Below, in pieces: positions 1 to 5,741 of a stretch of DNA of 5,815 nucleotides. Origin of the DNA: Nitrososphaerota archaeon (GTDB lineage: Archaea; Thermoproteota; Nitrososphaeria; Nitrososphaerales; JAHFOH01); the NCBI GenBank assembly GCA_023266955.1, contig JAHFOH010000094.1:1-5815 (forward strand), in the 5' to 3' direction. Under the pieces are notes generated by a model. It was not told where the DNA came from. It saw only the letters and a list, made by a program, of their open reading frames with translations, and made no database searches. Every line of letters starts with the position of its first letter. The stretch's first letter is position 1. The translations under genes were made by a program, and so were the position numbers.

Positions 1-643
1 CACTCTCAGTCTTAGGATCCCAGACCTTTTCGGTTTCTAGAAACTCGACCCGTCTTTTGAATATGGGTCCATCAACAACAAAGGTTTCAGCGTGTCCTCC
101 TTCAAAACCGATATGGAAGCCGTATTCTTCACTCATCTCCTTAAGCAGATCAAGTGATTTCAAATCAATTCTTTTCCCTAGCCATTCTGGTCCTAATCCC
201 ATCGCTGCAACCGATGTTATGCGAATGTCGAATCCATTCTCAACCGCCTCCCTGACCAGTTGATAATGATCCAACCCTTCATGTGGAAGAATGACTTTGA
301 TTCCATATTTGTCGGCCACTTGCCTCACAGCCCTAATCTGTGTCTTCTGTAACCCAATGCCACCCATGAGAATCGCATCAACTTCCATCCCTGAGAGCAC
401 TTGATCCAATTCACGAGTTTCTTCTTCAGGTCCAATACCCTCACACTTAATCAAGATGTGCGGAATGCCTAACGCTTCTGAACTCAGCTTCGTCCACTCT
501 ACAGTAGCATAATGCCAGAGGTAGGCATCCATACTCCTAGGTTTCACAGCAATCAGAGCCACCACCTCCCAACCGCTTTTCAAGGCGTGATACAGACTCA
601 TGGTGGAGTCCTTACCGCCGCTATACAAAACAGCTACTTTCAA
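1..643 (-). CDS. dph6: Dph6-type diphthine--ammonia ligase (ATP-pyrophosphatase), 3' end cut by window edge
   Basis: About 214 residues are visible and the frame is open from 643 to the left edge. The protein begins MKVAVLYSGGKDST, with the PP-loop SGGKDS at residues 8-13 that binds ATP in the adenine nucleotide alpha hydrolase superfamily. Further family motifs are MGGIGLQKTQ (93-102), GLGPEWLGKRID (149-160) and EGGHAETF (181-188), which correspond to the GLDxxWLGR and EGGEYETF signatures of the MJ0570/Dph6 family. Family members amidate diphthine on elongation factor 2 with ATP and ammonia, the last step of diphthamide synthesis, in the cytoplasm. The start is a TTG at 643 with AAGGAG 8 nt upstream; a GTG at 652 would add three residues but overlaps that ribosome-binding site. 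Deviations from the family consensus (HA for EY in the last motif, no PLW motif) mean a divergent paralogue cannot be excluded. It is divergent to the hydrolase gene. Confidence 0.85.
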   Translation of the reverse strand, partial: MKVAVLYSGGKDSTMSLYHALKSGWEVVALIAVKPRSMDAYLWHYATVEWTKLSSEALGIPHILIKCEGIGPEEETRELDQVLSGMEVDAILMGGIGLQKTQIRAVRQVADKYGIKVILPHEGLDHYQLVREAVENGFDIRITSVAAMGLGPEWLGKRIDLKSLDLLKEMSEEYGFHIGFEGGHAETFVVDGPIFKRRVEFLETEKVWDPKTES

Positions 644-696
644 GTCAGCCACTCCTTGCAGAATATTCGAAGGTTTAAGTCCTTAGCGCTAGTTCA
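644..696. promoter_or_regulatory. Short divergent promoter region between dph6 and the hydrolase gene
   Basis: Only 53 bp separate the two divergent starts, so both promoters must lie here or extend into the genes. An AT-rich TTTAAG (674-679; CTTAAA on the other strand) could serve as a TATA element for the plus-strand gene, about 20-35 bp upstream of its two candidate ATGs. A perfect 8-bp palindrome GAATATTC lies at 661-668. Neither element is strong enough to assign a transcription start. Confidence 0.3.
652..657 (-). promoter_or_regulatory. Shine-Dalgarno site that fixes the dph6 TTG start
   Basis: On the minus strand this reads AAGGAG, with 8 nt to the TTG at 643. It overlaps the alternative in-frame GTG at 652, so the TTG is the better start. 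The spacing and match are seen directly; its use is inferred. Confidence 0.6.
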
Positions 697-1527
697 ATGA
701 ACCATGTAATGGTAGATAAAAAATCACCTTTGATGAGATCAGAAGTTACTGGAATTGGAGAAAATATAGTACTGGTCCCCGGAGGACTAACCGGTTGGCT
801 GAGCTGGGTACCGCATGCAGAGCAGCTGTCAAGAAGTAGGAGAGTCATCCGGGTACAGCTAATCTCAGTGGAATTAGGTCTTGAAAATTCTCCACTTCCC
901 CAGGACTATTCGGTGGATTTTGAAACAAGTGCTCTGGCGAACACCTTGAAGGAACTCAAAGTTACAATTGCCGACTTTGTGGCATGGTCATATGGAGCCG
1001 AGATAACTCTCAATTTCGCTCTTAACAACCCAGAGATGGTTCGTTCTCTGACACTTATCGAACCCCCCGCAATGTGGGTTTTGCGAAGCCGTGGGCCCCT
1101 GCCGCCAGATCTATTAGATGATCAGAGAAAGATACAGCAGCTTGATCCCGGTGACATTACAGAGGCTCAGCTAGAATGGTTTACACATTTTGCAGGCTTT
1201 GTTCCTGCTGATGTAGACCCTCGAACTCTGCCCCAATGGCCGGTCTGGCTTAGGCACAGACAATCTCTTCGAACTGGCGATGTAGTCTTCCAACATACAG
1301 ACGACATCCAGAGAGTTAGGGTTTTCAAAAAACCTGTTCTACTATTCAAAGGGGTAGGCTCGTCCAAATTTCTCCATGACATCATCGACATATTGGGAGA
1401 AGAGTTACCAAATGCTAGGATTGAAAGACTGCCTGGCGGCCATGCCCCGCATATTGTTGCAATGCAACAATTCATGAATATTTTGAATAAGTTCTTAATT
1501 GACTCTCAGAGCCGACCTCTCGAATAA
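697..1527 (+). CDS. Alpha/beta hydrolase fold protein of unknown substrate
   Basis: A 276-residue, complete single-domain alpha/beta hydrolase with no signal peptide or membrane segment, so probably cytoplasmic. The oxyanion-hole loop is VPGGLTGW (27-34), the nucleophile elbow is AWSYGAE (96-102) with Ser98, and the catalytic histidine is His249 in LPGGHAPH. The usual acid after strand beta-7 is not obvious: the segment reads KGVGSSKFLHD (218-228), with Gly/Ser where Asp is expected. Glu121, just after strand beta-6 in LIEPP, is a possible substitute acid, as in some dehalogenase-like members. The start is ATG 697 or ATG 709 (residue 5). No Shine-Dalgarno precedes either, so translation may be leaderless. 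It is alone on its strand between dph6 and srp54. Many relatives are bacterial esterases or C-C hydrolases, so transfer is possible, but the substrate cannot be told from sequence. Confidence 0.88.
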   Translation: MNHVMVDKKSPLMRSEVTGIGENIVLVPGGLTGWLSWVPHAEQLSRSRRVIRVQLISVELGLENSPLPQDYSVDFETSALANTLKELKVTIADFVAWSYGAEITLNFALNNPEMVRSLTLIEPPAMWVLRSRGPLPPDLLDDQRKIQQLDPGDITEAQLEWFTHFAGFVPADVDPRTLPQWPVWLRHRQSLRTGDVVFQHTDDIQRVRVFKKPVLLFKGVGSSKFLHDIIDILGEELPNARIERLPGGHAPHIVAMQQFMNILNKFLIDSQSRPLE

Positions 1528-1636
1528 CTAACCTAAGTTAATCACGGAGTTCTATTCGCCTAGAGATTCCACTAATCCTTAAGAATGCAGCGGAATTCAC
1601 ACAGCTACAATTTCAGAATCCTGAGAAAGTGAACAG
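1528..1636 (+). promoter_or_regulatory. Intergenic leader with probable srp54 promoter and RBS
   Basis: This 109-bp gap has no ORF, strong hairpin or T-run. CTTAAG at 1578-1583 is the most TATA-like element and would place a start near 1606, giving a leader of about 30 nt. AAAGTGA at 1626-1632 matches the GGTGA-type archaeal Shine-Dalgarno imperfectly and lies 4 nt before the srp54 ATG. The assignment is weak and based on position only. Confidence 0.3.
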
Positions 1637-2962
1637 ATGCTAGAGGGTCTTAAAGAAGGACTGCAAACAGCGATAAGGAAGATCCTAGGAGCGCCGACGC
1701 TCGACGAGCAAGCTATCAAGGATTTCGTCAAGGAGCTGCAGAGGACACTATTACAAGCAGATGTAAACGTAAAGATGGTCTTCGATCTTTCAACGAGGAT
1801 TGAGAAGAGAGCTATAGAAGAAAAGCCTCCTCCAGGTCTTCCTAGGAAGGACCACATCATCAAGATCCTCTATGATGAGCTTTCCTCTCTAATGGGTAGC
1901 GAATACAAGCTCGATCTGCCATTCAACAAGACAAACATCATCCTGATGGTAGGCATCCAAGGGTCTGGAAAGACTACGGTTACTGCGAAGGTCGCTAGGC
2001 ATCTAACCAAACGTGGTTACAAGGTCGGTGTGGTCTGCGCTGACACTTTCAGACCTGGAGCATTAACTCAGTTGAAGATGCTTTGTGACCTCATCAAGGT
2101 CGAACTGTTTGGAGATGAAGAAGCTAAGGATTCCGTAGAAATCGCTGTTCGGGGCGTGGACCAGTTTACAAAGGTGGGAAAGAATTGCATCATCGTCGAT
2201 ACCGCGGGCAGACACAAGGAGGAGAAGGGTCTCATGCAGGAAATGATGCAGATTTCGTCAAAAATCCGTCCCGATATCTCGATACTTGTTCTGGATGGAA
2301 CGATAGGGCAGGCCGCCTATTCGCAATCGCAGGCTTTTCACGAGACAGTTCCACTGGGGGGTATCATTGTAACCAAACTAGATGGGGCTGCCAAAGGTGG
2401 AGGTGCCCTTGCCGCGGCAGCGGCAACAGGCGCGAAAATTATTTTTATTGGCACAGGAGAGAGAGTAGACGACCTAGAGGTCTTCGCTCCGACTCGTTTT
2501 GTTGGAAGGCTCCTGGGCCTAGGCGACATTCAGGCTCTTCTGGAAAGGGCACGAGAACTGGAAGTGGAGGCGGATGAGAAGAAGATGAAGAGAATAACGT
2601 CAGGCAAGATGACGATCAATGACTTCTACTATCAGATCGAGCAGGTCAAGAAGATGGGTTCCCTAAGAAAGATCCTAGAAATGATCCCAGGCTTCTCATC
2701 CTCAATCCCAAGTGAAGGCCTAGAAGGTCTTGAGGATCAGATCAAGGGATGGAGAAACATCATACAATCTATGACCAAAGCCGAGAGAAATGACCCCGCC
2801 ATATTGAACTCCTCGCGAATCCGAAGAATCGCAAGAGGCTCAGGTTCTACAGAGAAGGAAGTGAAAGAGATGCTAACCAAATTTAAGCAAACAAAAAGTA
2901 TGATGAAAGCTACGGGTGGAAGACAATTCAGACAACTTCTCAGAAGGCTCCAACCTACATGA
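1637..2962 (+). CDS. srp54: Signal recognition particle protein SRP54 (GTPase)
   Basis: A 441-residue full-length SRP54, normal for archaea. The helical N domain (about 1-90) contains the ALLEADV-like segment TLLQADVNV (37-45). The G domain (about 95-300) has all GTPase motifs: GIQGSGKTT (106-114), DTFRPGA (136-142), DTAGR (188-192), TKLDG (246-250) and GTGE (272-275). The M domain follows the linker (about 320-441), with methionine-containing amphipathic helices and the 7S RNA-binding helix-turn-helix SSRIRRIARGSGS (392-404). With 7S RNA and SRP19 it binds signal sequences on nascent chains and docks with FtsY at the membrane, both GTPases hydrolysing GTP in the complex. The ATG at 1637 begins MLEGLKEGL, as expected for the family. 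Its stop overlaps the pus10 start (ATGA), so the two are probably co-transcribed and translationally coupled. No key residue is missing. Confidence 0.98.
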   Translation: MLEGLKEGLQTAIRKILGAPTLDEQAIKDFVKELQRTLLQADVNVKMVFDLSTRIEKRAIEEKPPPGLPRKDHIIKILYDELSSLMGSEYKLDLPFNKTNIILMVGIQGSGKTTVTAKVARHLTKRGYKVGVVCADTFRPGALTQLKMLCDLIKVELFGDEEAKDSVEIAVRGVDQFTKVGKNCIIVDTAGRHKEEKGLMQEMMQISSKIRPDISILVLDGTIGQAAYSQSQAFHETVPLGGIIVTKLDGAAKGGGALAAAAATGAKIIFIGTGERVDDLEVFAPTRFVGRLLGLGDIQALLERARELEVEADEKKMKRITSGKMTINDFYYQIEQVKKMGSLRKILEMIPGFSSSIPSEGLEGLEDQIKGWRNIIQSMTKAERNDPAILNSSRIRRIARGSGSTEKEVKEMLTKFKQTKSMMKATGGRQFRQLLRRLQPT

Positions 2963-4092
2963 AACCGGACCCGGACAGAAGGGTCCTCGGACTCGCGAAA
3001 TCAATTCTCAAGAAGTATGCTTTTTGCCCTCAATGTCTGGGGCGCCAATTCCCACACTTCCAGGCAAAGTTGACCAGTCGACAGAAAGGGCAGGAACTTC
3101 TCCAATTAATATCCAATAAGGCTCGACGGCCTGAGAATTGCTACCTATGCGGAGGACTAATGTCATCAATCGAGGAGAGATCCATGAAAATAGTTGAAGC
3201 CCTGAAACCGTATGAGTTCGACAGCTTCCTCGTCGGTACTAAGGTTCCGACGGAGTCAATTGAGAGGGAAGACCTTGTAAGATCTGAATTCAAATTGAGA
3301 GGAGGCAGAACTCTCAAAGCGGAATTCACAAGAGAACTGGGGAGGAATGTGGCGACACTGATGGGGAAGGAGCTAACCTACACAAGTCCAGAACTTGTTG
3401 CGATCCTAGATCCTGTTGACGACTCCATCAAGATAACTCCAAAATCTCTTCACATGTTTGGGCGATATGTCAAGAAGGTAAGAGGCCTCCCCCAGAAGCA
3501 GACCTTTAGCAAAGACGAAAGCGTTGAGAGTTTACTGGCTGGGAAGATACTCGGATACTTCGGTGGTAGGAAGGTCAGGTTCAGCTGGATAGGCGGTGAA
3601 GATGATGACAGTTTAGTGCTTGCTGAAGGACGACCATTTTATGCGGAACTGTTTGAGCCCACCAGGAGGAGCCTAGACGCTTTTTCCAAACTTAGTTCGG
3701 AGGAAAACCGAGTCGTGCTGAAAGAGTTGAGAATTGTGAAAGGAACACCACCTGTTAAGGTGAAATTCAGGGTGAAGATTCTCGCTGACGTAGAGTTTGA
3801 GTCACCGATTACGGAAGATGAACTGAGCAGACTCGAGCTAGACTTCAAAGATACCGTTGTGACCGCTCTTAGCACAAGGAAGGGCAAACTAGCTGAGAAG
3901 AAGATTTACACTCTGAAAATCGAGGAGTTTCAAGGTAAAACAGCGAGGCTAATGATAGAATGTGATGGAGGCTTAAACATTAAGAAATTCGTCAGCGGGG
4001 CAGATCACGAAGTGTCGCCCAGTATTTCTGAGGTTATTAGAGTAGGTACACGCTGTAGCCGGTTCGACGTTCTAGAGGTCAATCTACTCTAA
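2959..4092 (+). CDS. pus10: tRNA pseudouridine(54/55) synthase Pus10
   Basis: A 377-residue complete Pus10. In archaea it converts U54 and U55 of the tRNA T-loop to pseudouridine. The N-terminal part carries a zinc site, Cys23-x2-Cys26 (CPQCLGRQF) and Cys61-x2-Cys64, followed by a THUMP-like RNA-binding region. The catalytic half holds MFGRYVKKVRGLPQK (165-179), equivalent to the GRYxKxSRGxPQ signature, then GGEDDDS (211-217) with the probable catalytic Asp214, and EGRPFYAEL (222-230). The C-terminal motif is NIKKFVSG...SPSISEV, close to the IKELxSGDxGRTxPSxSE consensus but without GRT. The Arg before Glu-Asp in the usual GRED motif is Gly here, probably a lineage variant. The ATG overlaps the srp54 stop by 4 nt; AGAAGG at 2942-2947 is an 11-nt-distant RBS candidate. 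The stop TAA overlaps the stop of the convergent osmC gene. Confidence 0.95.
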   Translation: MKPDPDRRVLGLAKSILKKYAFCPQCLGRQFPHFQAKLTSRQKGQELLQLISNKARRPENCYLCGGLMSSIEERSMKIVEALKPYEFDSFLVGTKVPTESIEREDLVRSEFKLRGGRTLKAEFTRELGRNVATLMGKELTYTSPELVAILDPVDDSIKITPKSLHMFGRYVKKVRGLPQKQTFSKDESVESLLAGKILGYFGGRKVRFSWIGGEDDDSLVLAEGRPFYAELFEPTRRSLDAFSKLSSEENRVVLKELRIVKGTPPVKVKFRVKILADVEFESPITEDELSRLELDFKDTVVTALSTRKGKLAEKKIYTLKIEEFQGKTARLMIECDGGLNIKKFVSGADHEVSPSISEVIRVGTRCSRFDVLEVNLL

Positions 4093-4526
4093 TCGTTTAC
4101 GATCTCGTAACTAGTCACGATTTCGGCTTTTCCCTTTAACGTAGCTCCTACTGAGCAATACTTCTCATCGGAGAGCTGAATCGCCTTCTTCAGCGCTTCT
4201 TCACTCACATTCTTTCCACGGGCCACATATTTGATGTTGAACCTAGTGAAGTAGTGCGGGAATTCCCCTGCGTGCTGTTCCCCCGAAATCAAAACCTCCA
4301 GCTCTTTCAAATCTTGCTTCTGTTTCTGCATGATTAACGCAACGTCGATTGCGGTGCAGCCAGCTAATGAGGCCAGGAAGACCTTTGTCGGGCTCATTCC
4401 TAGGTTTCCCCCTCCCTTATCCTTCGGTAAATCCATCACAACCGAATGTCCTCCGTCATCATAGCCGATGAACTGAAATCCGTCAATCCACTTCACCTTT
4501 ATTGGCCAAGGCTCAGTTTGTGTCAT
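4089..4526 (-). CDS. OsmC-family protein (YhfA-like), putative thiol-dependent redox protein
   Basis: A 145-residue protein of normal family length. Both conserved cysteines of the OsmC/Ohr fold are present: Cys57 in SLAGCTAIDV and Cys124 in DEKYCSVGATL. In the OsmC and Ohr branches this pair reduces organic hydroperoxides using dithiols such as lipoyl proteins. The MSPTKVFLASLAGCTAIDV and EKYCSV wording fits the YhfA-like third branch, whose substrate is not settled, so peroxidase activity is inferred. No signal peptide is visible, so cytoplasmic. The start is ATG 4526; no good Shine-Dalgarno precedes it, and a perfect palindrome lies 6 nt upstream. It is last in a minus-strand series after UPF0147 and the methyltransferase, 53 nt from the latter, so it may have its own promoter. 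Its TAG stop overlaps the pus10 stop on the other strand. Confidence 0.92.
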   Translation of the reverse strand: MTQTEPWPIKVKWIDGFQFIGYDDGGHSVVMDLPKDKGGGNLGMSPTKVFLASLAGCTAIDVALIMQKQKQDLKELEVLISGEQHAGEFPHYFTRFNIKYVARGKNVSEEALKKAIQLSDEKYCSVGATLKGKAEIVTSYEIVND

Positions 4527-4532
4527 ATGTCA

Positions 4533-4547
4533 GCACTATTGTAGTGC
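4533..4547. repeat. Perfect palindrome upstream of osmC, possible operator or leader hairpin
   Basis: GCACTA-TTG-TAGTGC is a perfect 6-bp inverted repeat with a 3-nt centre. It lies 6 nt upstream of the osmC ATG, where the ribosome-binding site or transcription start would be. It could be a repressor site or an RNA hairpin covering the start. No T-run follows it, so it is a poor terminator for the upstream methyltransferase gene. Sequence symmetry is seen; function is inferred. Confidence 0.4.
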
Positions 4548-4579
4548 AAAACTGCCTCGTAAAAACTTCGTCCCTATAG

Positions 4580-5293
4580 TCATCTAGCTCTTTCGCCATG
4601 CAGCAATGTAACAACACCCCATGTCAGAGGGATGCACTTCACACTGACCAGCCCAGCCTCCGCCATTAATTCCTTAATCTGTCTCGGAGTCAATGCGCGT
4701 TGAATAGAATGGGCCAAATACGCTAACAAGTTCTTCCACTCCCTCGAGACTAGGAGACCCAGCTTAGGCATGACGCGAAAGAGATACAGATAGTAGAATC
4801 TCCTGAACAATCGATGAGGAGGACGGGTGAAATCCAGTGAAAAAACTCTACCTCCATCCCTTGACACCCTCACCATCTCCTTCAAAGTCGCAGGAACATC
4901 ACTGACATTTCTCAATGCAAGAGATATGGCGACACTCTGGAAGGTCCCCTCCACAAACGGTAGATTCTCTGCCCTTGCATTCACCAATTCAACTTTCCCA
5001 ATTAGCCCTCTCCTAGCCAAGTTCTGTTTACCTTGCCGCAGCATCGCCATCGAGTAGTCAGCAGCGACTAAATCAAGCGTGTCAGAAGAATACCTAACGA
5101 AGTCCATCGCCAAAAGGCATGTTCCAGCTGCGACATCTAGGACTCTGCCATTTGAATCTACACGCGAATTCTCTACAATCTTCTTCCTCCAAGCTCGATC
5201 TCTCCCAAAAGAGAATAACATAAGGAGCGCATCATACTCACTAGAAACCCGACTGAAGAGTCTAAGCACTAGGGAAGCTTTGTCGTCCCTCAA
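4580..5293 (-). CDS. UbiE/MenG-type SAM-dependent methyltransferase
   Basis: A 237-residue class I methyltransferase with the UbiE/MenG layout. The N-terminal signature FSRVSSEYDALLMLFSFG (13-30) and WRKKIV (35-40) matches the FDxIAxxYDxxNxxxSxG...WR consensus. Motif I is VLDVAAGTC (51-59), the acidic end of beta-2 is Asp79 in AADYS, ENLPF is at 109-113, ALRNVSD (126-132) is the family's LRNV motif, and DGGRVFSLDFTRP follows. The C-terminal TWGVVTLLHG matches the GIVALHxG ending. MenG methylates demethylmenaquinone at the membrane, and UbiE acts likewise on ubiquinone precursors. No other quinone genes are nearby, so the substrate is uncertain. The start is TTG 5293, 26 nt after the UPF0147 stop, with no clear Shine-Dalgarno. 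Starting at GTG 5269 (Val9) would still keep all motifs. Probably co-transcribed with UPF0147. Confidence 0.9.
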   Translation of the reverse strand: MRDDKASLVLRLFSRVSSEYDALLMLFSFGRDRAWRKKIVENSRVDSNGRVLDVAAGTCLLAMDFVRYSSDTLDLVAADYSMAMLRQGKQNLARRGLIGKVELVNARAENLPFVEGTFQSVAISLALRNVSDVPATLKEMVRVSRDGGRVFSLDFTRPPHRLFRRFYYLYLFRVMPKLGLLVSREWKNLLAYLAHSIQRALTPRQIKELMAEAGLVSVKCIPLTWGVVTLLHGERAR

Positions 5294-5319
5294 ATTGCCC
5301 GTGCTCAGATTTGTTTGCC

Positions 5320-5601
5320 CTATTCCCTAACAGACTCTAGGGTGGAAACTGCACTCCAGACTGTTACTCTCGAAAAACTTGGCATGTTCGGATCCTGAGA
5401 TACTTCGTCGAGCATACTTATTGCGTTGGCGGCTCTCACTGCCGGGCCGAGCTTCGTATCCTGAAGCATTGTCATGGCCTCCTTCACGATTTTTCTAATA
5501 TTGCGAGGTGTAATGTTACTGTCTGATACGGACTGCAGAGTCGAAATTGCCTTTGCAAGCTTCTCCTCGTTCTCCTGATTCTTCTTCAATGCTGCGCTCA
5601 A
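5320..5601 (-). CDS. UPF0147 family protein, archaeal conserved hypothetical
   Basis: A 93-residue soluble, helical protein of the archaeal UPF0147 family. Recognised by PRNIRKIVKEAM (32-43), the segment around GPAVRAANAISMLDEVSQDPNMP (52-74), then a VWSAVSTLESV ending that matches the family's IWxIVSxLE. The molecular function is unknown; the family is small, widespread in archaea and has no catalytic motif. A Lys/Glu-rich N-terminus (about 1-17) precedes the conserved core. The frame is stopped upstream by two TGA codons, so the start is TTG 5601, or TTG 5589, which would remove four residues. GTGA lies 6 nt before TTG 5601 on the minus strand. It is first of the minus-strand series, 26 nt ahead of the methyltransferase gene, and divergent to the zinc-ribbon gene. 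Confidence 0.88.
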   Translation of the reverse strand: MSAALKKNQENEEKLAKAISTLQSVSDSNITPRNIRKIVKEAMTMLQDTKLGPAVRAANAISMLDEVSQDPNMPSFSRVTVWSAVSTLESVRE

Positions 5602-5646
5602 GAATCATCACACTTCTTCTGATAACTCTGTTAACTTAGAGCCCAG

Positions 5647-5654
5647 GATATAAG
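5647..5654 (-). promoter_or_regulatory. TATA-like element for the UPF0147 transcription unit
   Basis: On the minus strand this reads CTTATATC. With the usual archaeal spacing, transcription would start near 5624, leaving a leader of about 23 nt that contains the GTGA ribosome-binding candidate before TTG 5601. The fit of box, leader and RBS makes this the clearest promoter in the window, though it rests on pattern alone. Confidence 0.5.
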
Positions 5655-5708
5655 TTGCACTCCCTTCTCTTCTTCAGAAGGTTAATAATGCATGTTTGAT
5701 TTTCGCCG

Positions 5709-5714
5709 TTTAAC
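5709..5714 (+). promoter_or_regulatory. TATA-like element for the zinc-ribbon gene
   Basis: TTTAAC is centred about 30 bp upstream of the ATG at 5742, so transcription would start within a few bases of the start codon, giving an almost leaderless mRNA. The absence of a well-spaced Shine-Dalgarno (only AGG at 5733-5735) agrees with this. Another AT-rich stretch, TTAATAATG at 5682-5690, is an alternative. Confidence 0.4.
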
Positions 5715-5741
5715 CTCTTGAGTTCACTGTCTAGGCAGAAG

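Noticed and set aside
57..263. Plus-strand frame of 68 codons at the left edge (and another at 512-700)
   Set aside because: Both lie opposite the dph6-like gene, whose product has clear motifs along its full visible length.
1167..1475. Minus-strand frame of 102 codons opposite the hydrolase gene
   Set aside because: The plus-strand product has the hydrolase catalytic motifs in this range; the antisense product has none.
1528..1560. TAAC...GTTA inverted repeat after the hydrolase gene as a terminator
   Set aside because: The stem is only 4 bp and no run of T follows, so it is not supported.
1597..1863. Minus-strand frame of 88 codons opposite the srp54 start
   Set aside because: It lies wholly opposite the conserved N domain of SRP54, has a low-complexity Ser-rich product and no recognisable motif.
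2185..2577. Plus-strand frame of 130 codons inside srp54
   Set aside because: It is an out-of-frame shadow of the GTPase domain, and its Gly/Arg/Ser-rich product matches no family.
4827..5330. Plus-strand frames at 4827-5057 and 5079-5330
   Set aside because: They are antisense shadows of the methyltransferase, whose SAM-binding motifs are intact.
5663..5681. CCTTC...GAAGG inverted repeat in the divergent gap
   Set aside because: A 5-bp stem with a 9-nt loop in a pyrimidine-rich stretch is expected by chance, and no T-run follows.
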